DNA of 64,000 bases from Hujiaoplasma nucleasis (GTDB lineage Bacteria > Bacillota_I > Bacilli_A > Izemoplasmatales > Hujiaoplasmataceae): positions 806,001 through 870,000 of the forward strand of contig NZ_CP051151.1 in the NCBI RefSeq assembly GCF_013745115.1, read 5' to 3'. Below the pieces are notes generated by a model. That model was not told the DNA's origin and searched no databases. It was given only the letters and a program-made list of their open reading frames with translations. A program made the translations under genes and the position numbers. Shown here piece after piece: positions 44,850 to 53,942 of the stretch; the stretch's first letter is position 1; the number at the start of each line of letters is the position of its first letter.

Positions 44850-46532
44850 ATGAATAACTTATTAAAACTAAATAATGAAGCAGCTGTTTTTGCTTTAGGC
44901 GGACTTGGAGAAGTCGGCAAAAACATGTATGTGATTCAATATGAGGATGAACTAATCATTGTAGACTCAGGCATTTTATTCCCTGATGAATACTTACTCG
45001 GTATTGATTATGTCATTCCAGAATATTCTTATCTCATCGAAAATCAAGATAAAATAAAAGCCTTAATCGTATCACATGGTCATGAAGACCATATTGGTGG
45101 TATCCCGTTTCTAGTCCAACAAGTGAACATACCTGTCATTTATGCTTCTGGTTTATCTTATGGATTAATCCAAGCTAAATTAGAAGAAAAAGTCAGCTTT
45201 CCAGTTAACCTAAAAAAATTCTCTGATGATGATGTCATTAAATTTAATAAACTAGAAATTGATTTCTTTAGGACTAACCATTCAATTCCGGATACTTTTG
45301 GAATTCGTGTCAAGACACCTGCAGGATCTATTGTTCACACAGGTGATTTTAAATTTGATTTTTCACCAACAGGAAAAGATACAAACTACCATAAAATGGC
45401 AAAAATTGGCGATGAAGGTGTCTTATGTTTATTATCAGATTCAACCAATGCTGAATTAGAAGATTTCACAACATCAGAAAAAGTTGTTTCTGAAACCATT
45501 AGAGAAATGTTTGAAGATATCGAAGGAAGAGTCATCATCGCAACATTCGCTTCTAATATTCACCGAATCCAACAAATTATTGAAGCCAGTGTTTCTACAG
45601 GTCGAAAAATAGCTGTATTCGGTCGTTCAATGTTGAGAAATATCGAAGTTGGAATGGAATTAGGCTACATTAATGTTCCTAAAAACACTTTTATTGATAC
45701 AAGAAACCGAAATGCCTTAAAAAACAAAGAATTAACCATTATATCTACTGGTTCACAAGGTGAACCCTTTGCTGCACTGACTCGTATAGCCAATAAATCT
45801 CATAGACAAATATCATTAATTCCTGGAGATACAGTTATATTATCATCGTCACCAATTCCTGGTAATCAAGAGTCTGTAAATAAAACCATTAATTTACTAC
45901 AAAAAAATGGCGCTAATGTCATTGTTCAATCACCATTTGCAGATGTCCATGCTTCAGGTCATGGTGGTCAAAGCGAATTGAAATTAATGCTAAAACTTAT
46001 GAAACCTAAGTTTTTCGCACCCATCCATGGTGAACACAGGATGTTAAAGGCTCACCAACAATTAGCCATTGATACCGGAGTAGAACCTAACAATACTTTC
46101 ATCCTAGAAAACGGCTTAGTTTTGGCCTTCTCTAATGGGAAAGCCTATATAAAAGGCAAGGTTAAAACTTCAGACGTTTATGTAGATAGCGAAAGTATAG
46201 GTGAAGTAGGATCCATGGTTATCAAAGATAGAAGAGAGCTATCTGAAGATGGTTTACTTTCTGTTGTTCTAACCATTAGCCAACAAAAATACGAAGTAAT
46301 CTGCATGCCAAATATTGTTTCAAAAGGTTTTATTTTTGTTAGAGACAATTTTCAAATGATTAAAGATATGCAAAAAATAGTCATTGAATCTTCTAAAAAA
46401 TACTTGAATCCTGAATTTAAAAAATTAAACATGAATGGTATCAAGAATGATATAACAAAATCTTTAAAAGCTTATATTAAAGAAGAAACTAATAGGGAAC
46501 CAATGATTATGCCAATCATTATGGTCTTATAA
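44850..46532 (+). CDS. rnj: Ribonuclease J
   Basis: A metallo-beta-lactamase-fold exo/endoribonuclease central to mRNA decay and rRNA processing in organisms without RNase E. The 560 residues show the metal motif HGHEDHIGG (about 78-86), HTGDFKFDFSP, the beta-CASP motifs (FASNIHRIQQ, STGSQGEP) and ADVHASGHGG, HGEHRML in the C-terminal part. ATG 44850 has GGAGG nine bases upstream; an earlier in-frame start lies inside the promoter. Only one copy is in the window, so J1 versus J2 is not decided. Confidence 0.95.
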   Translation: MNNLLKLNNEAAVFALGGLGEVGKNMYVIQYEDELIIVDSGILFPDEYLLGIDYVIPEYSYLIENQDKIKALIVSHGHEDHIGGIPFLVQQVNIPVIYASGLSYGLIQAKLEEKVSFPVNLKKFSDDDVIKFNKLEIDFFRTNHSIPDTFGIRVKTPAGSIVHTGDFKFDFSPTGKDTNYHKMAKIGDEGVLCLLSDSTNAELEDFTTSEKVVSETIREMFEDIEGRVIIATFASNIHRIQQIIEASVSTGRKIAVFGRSMLRNIEVGMELGYINVPKNTFIDTRNRNALKNKELTIISTGSQGEPFAALTRIANKSHRQISLIPGDTVILSSSPIPGNQESVNKTINLLQKNGANVIVQSPFADVHASGHGGQSELKLMLKLMKPKFFAPIHGEHRMLKAHQQLAIDTGVEPNNTFILENGLVLAFSNGKAYIKGKVKTSDVYVDSESIGEVGSMVIKDRRELSEDGLLSVVLTISQQKYEVICMPNIVSKGFIFVRDNFQMIKDMQKIVIESSKKYLNPEFKKLNMNGIKNDITKSLKAYIKEETNREPMIMPIIMVL

Positions 46533-46536
46533 AAGA

Positions 46537-46561
46537 AAAAAGCAGAAATTCTGCTTTTTTA
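46537..46561 (+). terminator. Bidirectional terminator between RNase J and the exonuclease gene
   Basis: AAAAAAGCAGAA pairs with TTCTGCTTTTTT; A- and T-tracts on both sides suit both convergent genes. It overlaps the exonuclease stop codon. Confidence 0.82.
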
Positions 46562-47431
46562 AATTTCTACTTTCATTTTATGATTACAAACATCTTTAAA
46601 CCAATAAAAGACATCTTTGGTCACCATAGCATCCTCTAAGGCATCGTGTCTTTGTTGGTTTAAATCTTCTTTAGCGTACATATTGTATGCATTAAATAAA
46701 CCCAAATCATTTTTTAACCTAAAATAAGTTTTATGTAAACTTAACAAATCTACAAACTGCATATCATTGATAAAGTCATCTAGGTCATGGATTCTATTCA
46801 ACTTAGATAATTCAGATTTATCATTTTTACCCCAAACATAAATAATGGGTTGATACTCTTGATTAATATTATATAAAATTTGATATAAGTCTTCAAACTT
46901 CGTACCATGATCAACATCATCTTGACTTAAATCTAAAAACTTTAAAGTTCTTTTCGATAGTTTCGGAAATAACTTTGGTTTAACAAAAGCGTTATATCTT
47001 TGAATTTCTTTGCCTCTAGCATCCGTTAAAACAAAGCCAACTTGAATAATCTCAGAAATGAATTTATTATAATTTTGATAAGGTGGCATAGACATTTCAA
47101 AATCGATAAATAAACGATATCTTTCTTGATTAATCAATTTTTTAATTTCGGTTTTTATCATTGAAATATCATAGAAAACTGTTGGTTGATTGCCCCTAGG
47201 AGACAATACCTTATCAATACTAACAACATTTTGAACTATAAAATCCTTGTAAATTCTCGTTTCTTTTTTTACTTTCAAGAAAACATAAATATCTTTATGA
47301 AAATAATCTAAAAACTGTCTAAACATGCCTTTGCTCATGTAGAAATAAGCTAATTTTTTATGTTGCATGATGGCGATTAAGCGTTTATCTTCGTTAACTT
47401 TTACAATTTTTCCATAAACTGTTTCTATCAT
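46559..47431 (-). CDS. DEDDh-type 3'-5' exonuclease with extra N-terminal domain
   Basis: 290 residues. The exonuclease part (about 105-285) has the DEDDh residues: FIDFEMS (Exo I, about 109), Asp in WGKNDKSEL (Exo II, about 198) and HDALEDAMVT with the general-base His (Exo III, about 264). This resembles KapD/DnaQ-like exonucleases. The first 100 residues are not recognised; they start with VYGKIVKVNEDKRLIAIM, which looks like a small beta-barrel. The substrate could be RNA or DNA. The start overlaps the uvrC stop by four bases. Confidence 0.78.
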   Translation of the reverse strand: MIETVYGKIVKVNEDKRLIAIMQHKKLAYFYMSKGMFRQFLDYFHKDIYVFLKVKKETRIYKDFIVQNVVSIDKVLSPRGNQPTVFYDISMIKTEIKKLINQERYRLFIDFEMSMPPYQNYNKFISEIIQVGFVLTDARGKEIQRYNAFVKPKLFPKLSKRTLKFLDLSQDDVDHGTKFEDLYQILYNINQEYQPIIYVWGKNDKSELSKLNRIHDLDDFINDMQFVDLLSLHKTYFRLKNDLGLFNAYNMYAKEDLNQQRHDALEDAMVTKDVFYWFKDVCNHKMKVEI

Positions 47432-49215
47432 GATTCATCTTCTTTCTTTGATTGATAAGTATTTAGAGCCAAATAGATGTTATCAATAGCCTCTTCTTGT
47501 ATTTTTAAAGCTTTGAGCTCTTCTCTTGGCGCATTCTTAATATTTTCTAAATTCTTATATTTTTTTAATAGTTTATTCTTTGTCACCTTACCAACTTTTG
47601 GAATGGTGTCTAAAATAGAAGCATATATTTTTTTACTAGCGACATTTCTTTGGTAACTTATCGCGAACCGATGGACTTCTTCTTGTATTTTGTAAAGCAA
47701 TGAGTAGAGATTAGAGTGTTTATCTAAAATGATTTCTTCTTCATTTTGCTTAATGATTGATTCAGTTTTATGCCGTGAATTTTTCTTTAAACCAATGAGA
47801 TTCAAATCTAATTTTAATTCTTCAAGGACTTGTTTTGCAGCTCTTAATTGAATTAATCCTCCATCAACAATCACTAAATCCGGTTTTTCTAAGTCATCCA
47901 TCATTACAGATAAATATCTTCTATAGATGATTTCTTTCATGATATGGTAATCATCATTAGTTTCCACAGTTTTAACCCTATATTTTCGATACTCGTTTTT
48001 GTCTGGTAAACCATTGGTGAATACCACCATGGCTGAAACTAAGTTCTGTCCAGAGATATTTGAATTATCAAAAGCATCAATCCTTCTAATAGAACTTACA
48101 CCTAATATTTTTTCTAATTCCCTAAGTGCATGAATGGTCTTATTTTCTCGATTTAAATAGGCTGATAAATTATTATTTAAGTGGTTTTTAGCGTTTTCAT
48201 AAGCTATTTCTAGTAATTTAACTTTTTTTCCTCTTTGAGGAATAAATATTTTATCTTCAAGAACTTCTTTAAAAATATCATAATTGTAGTCTTTAGGTAG
48301 AAGGATCTCATCAGGTATGGGTTGTTGCTCATAAAATTGAACAAGATATGTTAATAAGATGTCTTCAACTTGACCATAATATGAAAAGATTTTTGATTGA
48401 GAGAATAAAACACGCCCATTTCTCATAAATAAGATATTTATAGAAATATAATGATCATAAGTCACAAAATTTACAATATCCCTATCTAAGTTATCGTTAA
48501 ATATAACTTGTTGCTGCTCAGTCGTTTTTTCAATAGCGATAATCATGTCTCGGTATTCTTTGGCTTTTTCAAATTCTAAATTACGAGAATGTATTTCCAT
48601 TTTTTGTTTATATTCTTGAACAAACTCTTTTGTGTTTCCTGATAAAAAACTTCTCACTTTTTTTAATAAGTCTTTATAAGTACTTTCTTTAACCGGAAAT
48701 TCACATGGACCTAAACATTGTCCTATATGATAATACAAACATACTTTTTTTGGGAACTGAGAACATTTTCTAAAGGGGAATATTGTATCTAATAACCTTA
48801 CCGTTTCATTAGCATAAGTAGCGTTAGGATAGGGACCGAATACATTCTTTTTGTTTTTACTTACACTTCTTGTGACTCTAATGATTGGGTGTTCTTCATC
48901 AGTTACTTCGATATAAGGATAAGTTTTATTATCCATAAGTTTTATATTATATTTAGGTAAATATTGTTTGATTTGTGATAATTCTAATAAAAATGCTTCT
49001 TTTTCAGTTTGGGTAATAACATAGGTAAAGTCTTCTATCTCATGGACCAGTCTTGTCGTTTTATCATCATGAGCACCGACAAAATAAGAACTTACACGAT
49101 TCTTTAAGTTCTTAGCTTTGCCTACGTAAATAATTTTACCCTTACGATCAAGCATTTGATAGGTACCAGGTTTGTTAGGTACTTGTTTTATTTTTTCCTT
49201 GATATCGACATTCAT
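47428..49215 (-). CDS. uvrC: Excinuclease ABC subunit C
   Basis: UvrC makes both incisions in nucleotide excision repair. The 595 residues hold the GIY-YIG domain (PGTYQMLDRKGKIIYVGKA), the Cys cluster (CLYYHIGQCLGPC), a UVR motif (EFEKAKEYRDMI), the RNase H-like nuclease (DAFDNSNISGQNLVSAMVVF, LVIVDGG) and a C-terminal HhH (LDTIPKVGKVTKNKLLKKYK). ATG 49215 matches the Bacillus N-terminus. There is no ribosome-binding site, and the -10 box ends 9 bases before the ATG, so the mRNA is probably leaderless. Confidence 0.95.
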   Translation of the reverse strand: MNVDIKEKIKQVPNKPGTYQMLDRKGKIIYVGKAKNLKNRVSSYFVGAHDDKTTRLVHEIEDFTYVITQTEKEAFLLELSQIKQYLPKYNIKLMDNKTYPYIEVTDEEHPIIRVTRSVSKNKKNVFGPYPNATYANETVRLLDTIFPFRKCSQFPKKVCLYYHIGQCLGPCEFPVKESTYKDLLKKVRSFLSGNTKEFVQEYKQKMEIHSRNLEFEKAKEYRDMIIAIEKTTEQQQVIFNDNLDRDIVNFVTYDHYISINILFMRNGRVLFSQSKIFSYYGQVEDILLTYLVQFYEQQPIPDEILLPKDYNYDIFKEVLEDKIFIPQRGKKVKLLEIAYENAKNHLNNNLSAYLNRENKTIHALRELEKILGVSSIRRIDAFDNSNISGQNLVSAMVVFTNGLPDKNEYRKYRVKTVETNDDYHIMKEIIYRRYLSVMMDDLEKPDLVIVDGGLIQLRAAKQVLEELKLDLNLIGLKKNSRHKTESIIKQNEEEIILDKHSNLYSLLYKIQEEVHRFAISYQRNVASKKIYASILDTIPKVGKVTKNKLLKKYKNLENIKNAPREELKALKIQEEAIDNIYLALNTYQSKKEDES

Positions 49216-49224
49216 TGTATTTAA

Positions 49225-49253
49225 ATTATACCAAAATAAGACCTTTCTATCAA
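49225..49253 (-). promoter_or_regulatory. uvrC promoter giving a near-leaderless mRNA
   Basis: -35 TTGATA (49248-49253), 17-bp spacer ending in TGG, -10 TATAAT (49225-49230). A start 7 bases downstream leaves only about 3 bases before the AUG. Confidence 0.8.
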
Positions 49254-49257
49254 TATG

Positions 49258-49283
49258 AGAAAACTCTAGCAAAGCTAGAGTTT
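49258..49283 (-). terminator. Terminator of the nusA-infB-rbfA operon
   Basis: A 10-bp stem AAACTCTAGC/GCTAGAGTTT with a TTT loop, followed by only four U; it overlaps the rbfA stop. Possibly leaky. Confidence 0.7.
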
Positions 49284-49611
49284 ATTTTATATTCCTAATG
49301 ATATCATCAACTCTTTTACCGGTTTGATAAGATTCATCATATTTAAATACCAATTCTGGAACTTTTCTCATTTTAACACGTTTAGCAATTTGATTCTTTA
49401 TAAAGCCATTAGCTCTATCTAAAGTTTCTTTTGTTTTTTCTATATCTTGTTTTGAACCATAAACTGTGTAATAAGCATACATAAATGATAACTCATTGGT
49501 GATTTTAACACCTGTAATTGTGATAAAAGCAAGTTTATCTTTAATATCATTTTGAAGTATATCGCTTAAGACTCGTTGTACATCTGTTTCTAAATGAGCA
49601 ACTTTTGCCAT
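49282..49611 (-). CDS. rbfA: Ribosome-binding factor A
   Basis: RbfA helps mature the 30S subunit by binding 16S rRNA helix 1. The 109 residues have the KH-like fold pattern: DVQRVLSDILQNDIKD, FITITGVKITNEL, YAYYTVYG and the C-terminal RKVPELVFKYDES block. ATG follows AGAGGTG, 3 bases after infB, as last gene of the operon. Confidence 0.93.
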   Translation of the reverse strand: MAKVAHLETDVQRVLSDILQNDIKDKLAFITITGVKITNELSFMYAYYTVYGSKQDIEKTKETLDRANGFIKNQIAKRVKMRKVPELVFKYDESYQTGKRVDDIIRNIK

Positions 49612-49614
49612 ATA

Positions 49615-51444
49615 TTACACCTCTTTCATTGTTGAAACTTCAATGATGTCTCCTTCTTTGATATCATTGTAGTTTTCAATGGTAATACCGCATTCAAATC
49701 CTTGGCGCACTTCTTTTACATCATCTTTAAATCTTTTTAAAGAACCTAATTTTCCTTCGAAAATTATTTTTCCATTACGAACAATTTTAATCATTGAATT
49801 TCTTCGTACAACACCACTCGTTACCATGCATCCTGCAATGGTCCCAACTTTAGATACTGAATAGGTTTCTCTAACTTCTGCTTCACCAATGACTTGTTCT
49901 TCAAAGACAGGGTCTAACATACCTTTCATAGCTGCTTCAATATCATCTAAAGCTTCATATATGATTCGATAAGTTCTAATTTCCACGCCTTTTTCTTTAG
50001 CTAACTCTCTAACTGATGCAGGTACACCAACACCAAAACCAATTATTATTGCTGAAGATGCTTCAGCCAACAAGATATCACCATCTGTAACTGCACCAAC
50101 ACCTGTACCAACGATATCAATATCAGCACCTTCTACATCAATTTTTCCAATTGACCCTCTAAAGGCTTCAATTGAACCTTGAACATCTGCTTTAATAATT
50201 AAATTCATTTTCTTTGTATCATCAGAAGCTTGATTAAAGAAGTCTTCTAATGACATTACTTCTTTAGAATTATGTTGTTTATCAAAAGCTCTATTTTGTC
50301 TTTCATCTGCTATATCTCTAACAGTTTTTTCATCTTCAAAAACTCTAAAAGGATCTCCAGCTAAAGGAACATCATTTAATCCAATAATCTCAACAGCTTG
50401 TCCAGGTTCAGCTTCCTTAATTTGGTCGCCTAAGTCATTGGTCATAGCTCTAACTTTACCGTAGGTTGCACCAACAGCAAAGTAATCTTGAACTCTTAAG
50501 GTACCGTTATCAACTAAAATAGTCGCTACTGGCCCCCTGCCTTTATCAAGTCTAGCTTCAATAACTGAACCAGTTGCTTGACGATTAGGATTTGCTTTTA
50601 ACTCTTTTAATTCAGCCACAACTTGTATGGTTTCTAATAAATTATCAATACCTTGGTTTTTAAGAGCTGATACTTCCACGAAAGGAATATCTCCACCCCA
50701 TTCTTCAGATAATAAACCTAAATCAGCCAATTGTTGTTTGACACGATCAGGATTAGCGCCAGGTACATCCATCTTATTAACAGCCACAATAATTTCGCAT
50801 TGTGATGCTTTGGCATGGTCAATAGCTTCTCTGGTTTGAGGCATAACACCATCATCAGCTGCTACAACTAAGATTACTATATCAGTAATTCTAGCACCAC
50901 GGGCTCTCATTTCTGTAAAAGCCGCGTGTCCAGGAGTATCAATAAAAGTGATTTTCTTTCCGTTTTTCTCAACTTGATAAGCACCAATATGTTGAGTAAT
51001 ACCACCAGCTTCAGTTGATACAACTCTAGAATGTCTAATGGTATCTAACAAGGTTGTTTTACCATGGTCAACGTGACCCATGATAGTAACGACTGGTGGA
51101 CGAGAAACTAAATCTTCTTCTTTGTCTGTTTCAATGATTTCTTCAAATCTAGTAAGATCTGTAACTACTTCATCTTGTAAGTCTAAATTATATTCCATGG
51201 CTAATAATTCTGCATTTTCTCTATCAATGGATTGGTTTTTTGTTGCCATTATTTTTAAAAACATTAATTTTTTAATAACGTCAGATGCTGGTTTGTTAAT
51301 TTGATCAGCGAAATCTCCAACTGTCATACCTTGTTTATATGTTACAAATTTAGGCATCACTTTTTTGGGTTGTGAATTTTGCTTATTTTGATTTTTCTTA
51401 TTTCCTGTAAATTTCTTATTTTTATTTGGTTCATGTTTTGGCAT
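49615..51444 (-). CDS. infB: Translation initiation factor IF-2
   Basis: Delivers fMet-tRNA to the 30S subunit. At 609 residues it is a short form: a basic Asn/Lys-rich start, one IF2_N domain ([20 protein letters not shown]), then GTPase motifs [14 protein letters not shown] (about 122-135), DTPGHAAF and NKMDVPG, and domains II-IV. Larger relatives have long N-terminal extensions, which are missing here. ATG follows AGAGGTGG. Confidence 0.97.
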   Translation of the reverse strand: MPKHEPNKNKKFTGNKKNQNKQNSQPKKVMPKFVTYKQGMTVGDFADQINKPASDVIKKLMFLKIMATKNQSIDRENAELLAMEYNLDLQDEVVTDLTRFEEIIETDKEEDLVSRPPVVTIMGHVDHGKTTLLDTIRHSRVVSTEAGGITQHIGAYQVEKNGKKITFIDTPGHAAFTEMRARGARITDIVILVVAADDGVMPQTREAIDHAKASQCEIIVAVNKMDVPGANPDRVKQQLADLGLLSEEWGGDIPFVEVSALKNQGIDNLLETIQVVAELKELKANPNRQATGSVIEARLDKGRGPVATILVDNGTLRVQDYFAVGATYGKVRAMTNDLGDQIKEAEPGQAVEIIGLNDVPLAGDPFRVFEDEKTVRDIADERQNRAFDKQHNSKEVMSLEDFFNQASDDTKKMNLIIKADVQGSIEAFRGSIGKIDVEGADIDIVGTGVGAVTDGDILLAEASSAIIIGFGVGVPASVRELAKEKGVEIRTYRIIYEALDDIEAAMKGMLDPVFEEQVIGEAEVRETYSVSKVGTIAGCMVTSGVVRRNSMIKIVRNGKIIFEGKLGSLKRFKDDVKEVRQGFECGITIENYNDIKEGDIIEVSTMKEV

Positions 51445-51465
51445 ATGACCACCTCTTTCTTAATA

Positions 51466-51765
51466 CTATAGTAAACTTATAATCTTTTTAGCGAATCCAG
51501 CATCTTGAATTGCTATGACCATCCGATTACTCTTGCCAATGGCTTTACTCAACTCATCTGATGTAAAATCCTTGATGATTTGAACTTGATAAGTCTTGGC
51601 TTTATCACTAACTCTTTTGCTTGTATTAAAACCAGCATCGCTTGCTAGAAAAACCAAGCGAGCTTTTTGGCTTTTAATTTTATCTAAAGACATTTCTTCC
51701 CCAGAAATTAAGCGGTTAGCCCGCATACATAATCCTAAGATAGATAATATTTTCTCTTTATTCAT
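51466..51765 (-). CDS. ylxQ: YlxQ, L7Ae-family RNA-binding protein
   Basis: 99 residues of the L7Ae/L30e fold, which binds kink-turn RNA. Seen: ILGLCMRANRLISGEE at the start, LVFLASDAGFNTSKRVSDKA and IGKSNRMVIAIQDAGFAKKI. The position between ylxR and infB is the standard one. ATG 51765 overlaps ylxR by 8 bases; no strong ribosome-binding site, so translation is probably coupled. Confidence 0.88.
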   Translation of the reverse strand: MNKEKILSILGLCMRANRLISGEEMSLDKIKSQKARLVFLASDAGFNTSKRVSDKAKTYQVQIIKDFTSDELSKAIGKSNRMVIAIQDAGFAKKIISLL

Positions 51766-52024
51766 TGTCAATCACTTTGAACAAAGTCTCAAAAACGTCA
51801 TTAGGAACTTCTACATCTAAATGTCTAGATAATATTTTGTGTTTCATGGCTTTTTCAATCACTATTTTGTTTTTTGATAGATAAACGCCGCGACCATTCG
51901 CTTTACCTGTTGGATCATAAATAACTTGCCCTTCTGGAGTTCTTACAACCCTTAACAAGTCTTTTTTTTCCATGCGTTCATTGGTCACAACACATTTTCT
52001 CATGGGAATTTTCCTAACTTTCAT
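51758..52024 (-). CDS. ylxR: YlxR family RNA-binding protein (RnpM)
   Basis: 88 residues of the YlxR fold: IPMRKCVVTNERMEKKDLLR, then the GRGVYLSKNK block that forms the nucleic acid-binding surface. Bacillus YlxR has been reported to bind and modulate RNase P and proposed as RnpM. ATG 52024 is preferred, with AGGTGA five bases upstream and 10 bases after the nusA stop. Confidence 0.9.
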   Translation of the reverse strand: MKVRKIPMRKCVVTNERMEKKDLLRVVRTPEGQVIYDPTGKANGRGVYLSKNKIVIEKAMKHKILSRHLDVEVPNDVFETLFKVIDNE

Positions 52025-52033
52025 TTTTATCAC

Positions 52034-53098
52034 CTAGAATTCTATACCCTCAGATAAGGCTTGAGATTCAGCTTTAATATCTATTTTCCATCCAGAAGAT
52101 TGGACAGCTAGTCTTGCATTTTGTCCTCTCTTACCGATGGCCAAAGACAATTGATCATCTGGAACAACAAGGATGGCAGATTTTTCTCTTTCATCATATT
52201 GGACAGACAAAGTTCTTGCTGGTTGAATCGAATTAGCAATTAATTCTTCAGGGTTTTTACTATATTTATATATATCAATTTTTTCGCCATTTAAACTATC
52301 AATAACATTTTTAATACGCATACCATTGCGACCTAAACAAGCCCCAACAGGATCAACATTTTCATCATTTGATAAGACACATACTTTGCAACGATCTCCA
52401 GGATCTCTAGCAAGACCAAAAATTTCAATAATACCTTCAGCTAATTCAGGAATTTCATTTTCCATTAAACGAATTACTAAATTACGGTCAGTTCTTGATA
52501 CATATACTTTTGGATCTTTGTTGGTTTTTTCTACCTTTGTGATATATACATTCACTTTTGAACCAACAATCAAATCAGATGCAAGTAAATCTCTAGATGG
52601 AATTGACGTTTCAGTATCTCTACCTAAAAACAATGTCACAAAATCATTTTTAATCTTAATGACTTCAGCAATAATCATTTCGCCAACACGTGACTCAAAA
52701 TACTCATAGTTTTTATCTCTCTCTAATTGTTTTAAACCTTGAGTCAACATTTGTTTGGCAGTTGAAGCTGCTAAACGACCAAAATTCTTTGGCGTGATTT
52801 TTTCTTTAATGATATCTCCCACTTTAGCATTCTTCTTGATTTCTCTTGCTTGTTCTAAAGTGATTTCATGTCCTGGTTCACTATTCGGATCTATTTCATC
52901 CACAACGATAGATTTAGAAACGATATCAATTTCCGCTTTTTCTGAGTTAAAAATAACTTCAGCGTTATTTTTACCCCCATAAGCTTTTTCATAAGCTTTG
53001 ATAAGCCCGTCTCCGAAGATCTTTAAAATCTCTTCTTGACTTACGTTTTTTTCAATGGCTAAATTTTCTAATGCTTTAAAAAAATCTTTACTAATCAT
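52034..53098 (-). CDS. nusA: Transcription termination/antitermination protein NusA
   Basis: NusA binds RNA polymerase and modulates pausing and intrinsic termination. The 354 residues comprise the N-terminal polymerase-binding domain (1-125), an S1 domain (about 130-200; GEMIIAEVIKIKNDFVTLFLG), and two KH domains (CKVCVLSNDENVDPVGACLG, and SLAIGKRGQNARLA near the end). It lacks the acidic repeats of E. coli. The start overlaps rimP by four bases. Confidence 0.96.
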   Translation of the reverse strand: MISKDFFKALENLAIEKNVSQEEILKIFGDGLIKAYEKAYGGKNNAEVIFNSEKAEIDIVSKSIVVDEIDPNSEPGHEITLEQAREIKKNAKVGDIIKEKITPKNFGRLAASTAKQMLTQGLKQLERDKNYEYFESRVGEMIIAEVIKIKNDFVTLFLGRDTETSIPSRDLLASDLIVGSKVNVYITKVEKTNKDPKVYVSRTDRNLVIRLMENEIPELAEGIIEIFGLARDPGDRCKVCVLSNDENVDPVGACLGRNGMRIKNVIDSLNGEKIDIYKYSKNPEELIANSIQPARTLSVQYDEREKSAILVVPDDQLSLAIGKRGQNARLAVQSSGWKIDIKAESQALSEGIEF

Positions 53099-53541
53099 TT
53101 TCTTCTCCTAAAATCAATGGCTAATCTTATTAGATTAACATCTATATAATTTACTTTTACTTTTTTGTTTTTAATCGATAAGGTTAAGGTATCTCCATCA
53201 AAAGCTATTAAGTCACCTTCAAAATTTTGAGTAAAGGTTTCAACATAAACCAAATGATTTATGGCGTGTTTAATCGCTTCAGCTGTTCTTAGTTCCCTTT
53301 CAGCCCCTGGAGATGATACTTCCATCATATACTCACCTTCTATAGGGTCTAATTCATCGATGAAGGGATTTAATTCTTGAGTTGCTAAAACAACATCATC
53401 CATATTGACGCCTTCAGTTATATCGATATAAATTCTTAAAATAGTCTCTTTTCTTTCCTTTACTATTTCCAAATCATATAGATCAAAACCAATGTTTTCT
53501 AAAAAAGATTTAACCTTTTCTTTAATTTCTTGAACCTGCAT
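53095..53541 (-). CDS. rimP: Ribosome maturation factor RimP
   Basis: 148 residues; RimP assists 30S assembly. The N-terminal KH-like part shows LYDLEIVKERKETILRIYID and SPGAERELR (the family hallmark), and the C-terminal SH3-like domain follows (FEGDLIAFDGDTLTLSIKNK). ATG follows GAGGTGA. First gene of the rimP-nusA-ylxR-ylxQ-infB-rbfA operon. Confidence 0.94.
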   Translation of the reverse strand: MQVQEIKEKVKSFLENIGFDLYDLEIVKERKETILRIYIDITEGVNMDDVVLATQELNPFIDELDPIEGEYMMEVSSPGAERELRTAEAIKHAINHLVYVETFTQNFEGDLIAFDGDTLTLSIKNKKVKVNYIDVNLIRLAIDFRRRK

Positions 53542-53565
53542 CCTATCACCTCACTAAAAAATTCC

Positions 53566-53596
53566 AATAAAAATGAGAGGGGATGACCCTCTCACT
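53566..53596 (-). terminator. Terminator hairpin inside the rimP-nusA leader (attenuator candidate)
   Basis: On the minus strand GTGAGAGGG and CCCCTCTCA form a strong GC-rich stem with a short loop, followed by UUUUUAUU. It lies between the operon's promoter and rimP, so the operon must be expressed past it. Confidence 0.82.
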
Positions 53597-53614
53597 TTAC
53601 CTTATGCTAAAAAC

Positions 53615-53643
53615 ATTATATCACAGGGCCTATGTAAAATCAA
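53615..53643 (-). promoter_or_regulatory. Promoter of the rimP-nusA-infB operon
   Basis: -35 TTGATT (53638-53643), 17-bp spacer ending in TGA, -10 TATAAT (53615-53620). The start is expected near 53608, upstream of the leader terminator. Confidence 0.75.
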
Positions 53644-53648
53644 GAATA

Positions 53649-53942
53649 TTATACCTTGGTTTTAACATTTATAACGATGTCTTGATAGTCTGGGTGTTTC
53701 TTAAACCAAGAAATGGCATATGGGCATTTTGCGACAATTTTTAAGTCTTGGCTTTTGATAAACTGATAGGCTCTCAACATCAACTCTGAAGCTACCCCTT
53801 GTCCTCTTAGCTCAGGAACGACAAAGACATGGGTAATATCCACTCTAGATTGATCTCGAGCTGGAAATAAGACTTCAGCCAATAAAATCATGTTATCATC
53901 CACAGAGTATATTCTATTATCATCATATAAATAATCCATCAA
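53649..53942 (-). CDS. Small GNAT-like acetyltransferase (YjdJ/Gcn5 type)
   Basis: 97 residues of the short one-domain GNAT group. The acetyl-CoA pyrophosphate loop is ELRGQGVASELMLRAYQFI (about 51-69) after the strand ITHVFVVP, and the end CPYAISWFKKHPDYQDIV is typical of this group. The substrate is unknown. It overlaps the TrmH-type gene by four bases (ATGA). Confidence 0.85.
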   Translation of the reverse strand: MMDYLYDDNRIYSVDDNMILLAEVLFPARDQSRVDITHVFVVPELRGQGVASELMLRAYQFIKSQDLKIVAKCPYAISWFKKHPDYQDIVINVKTKV

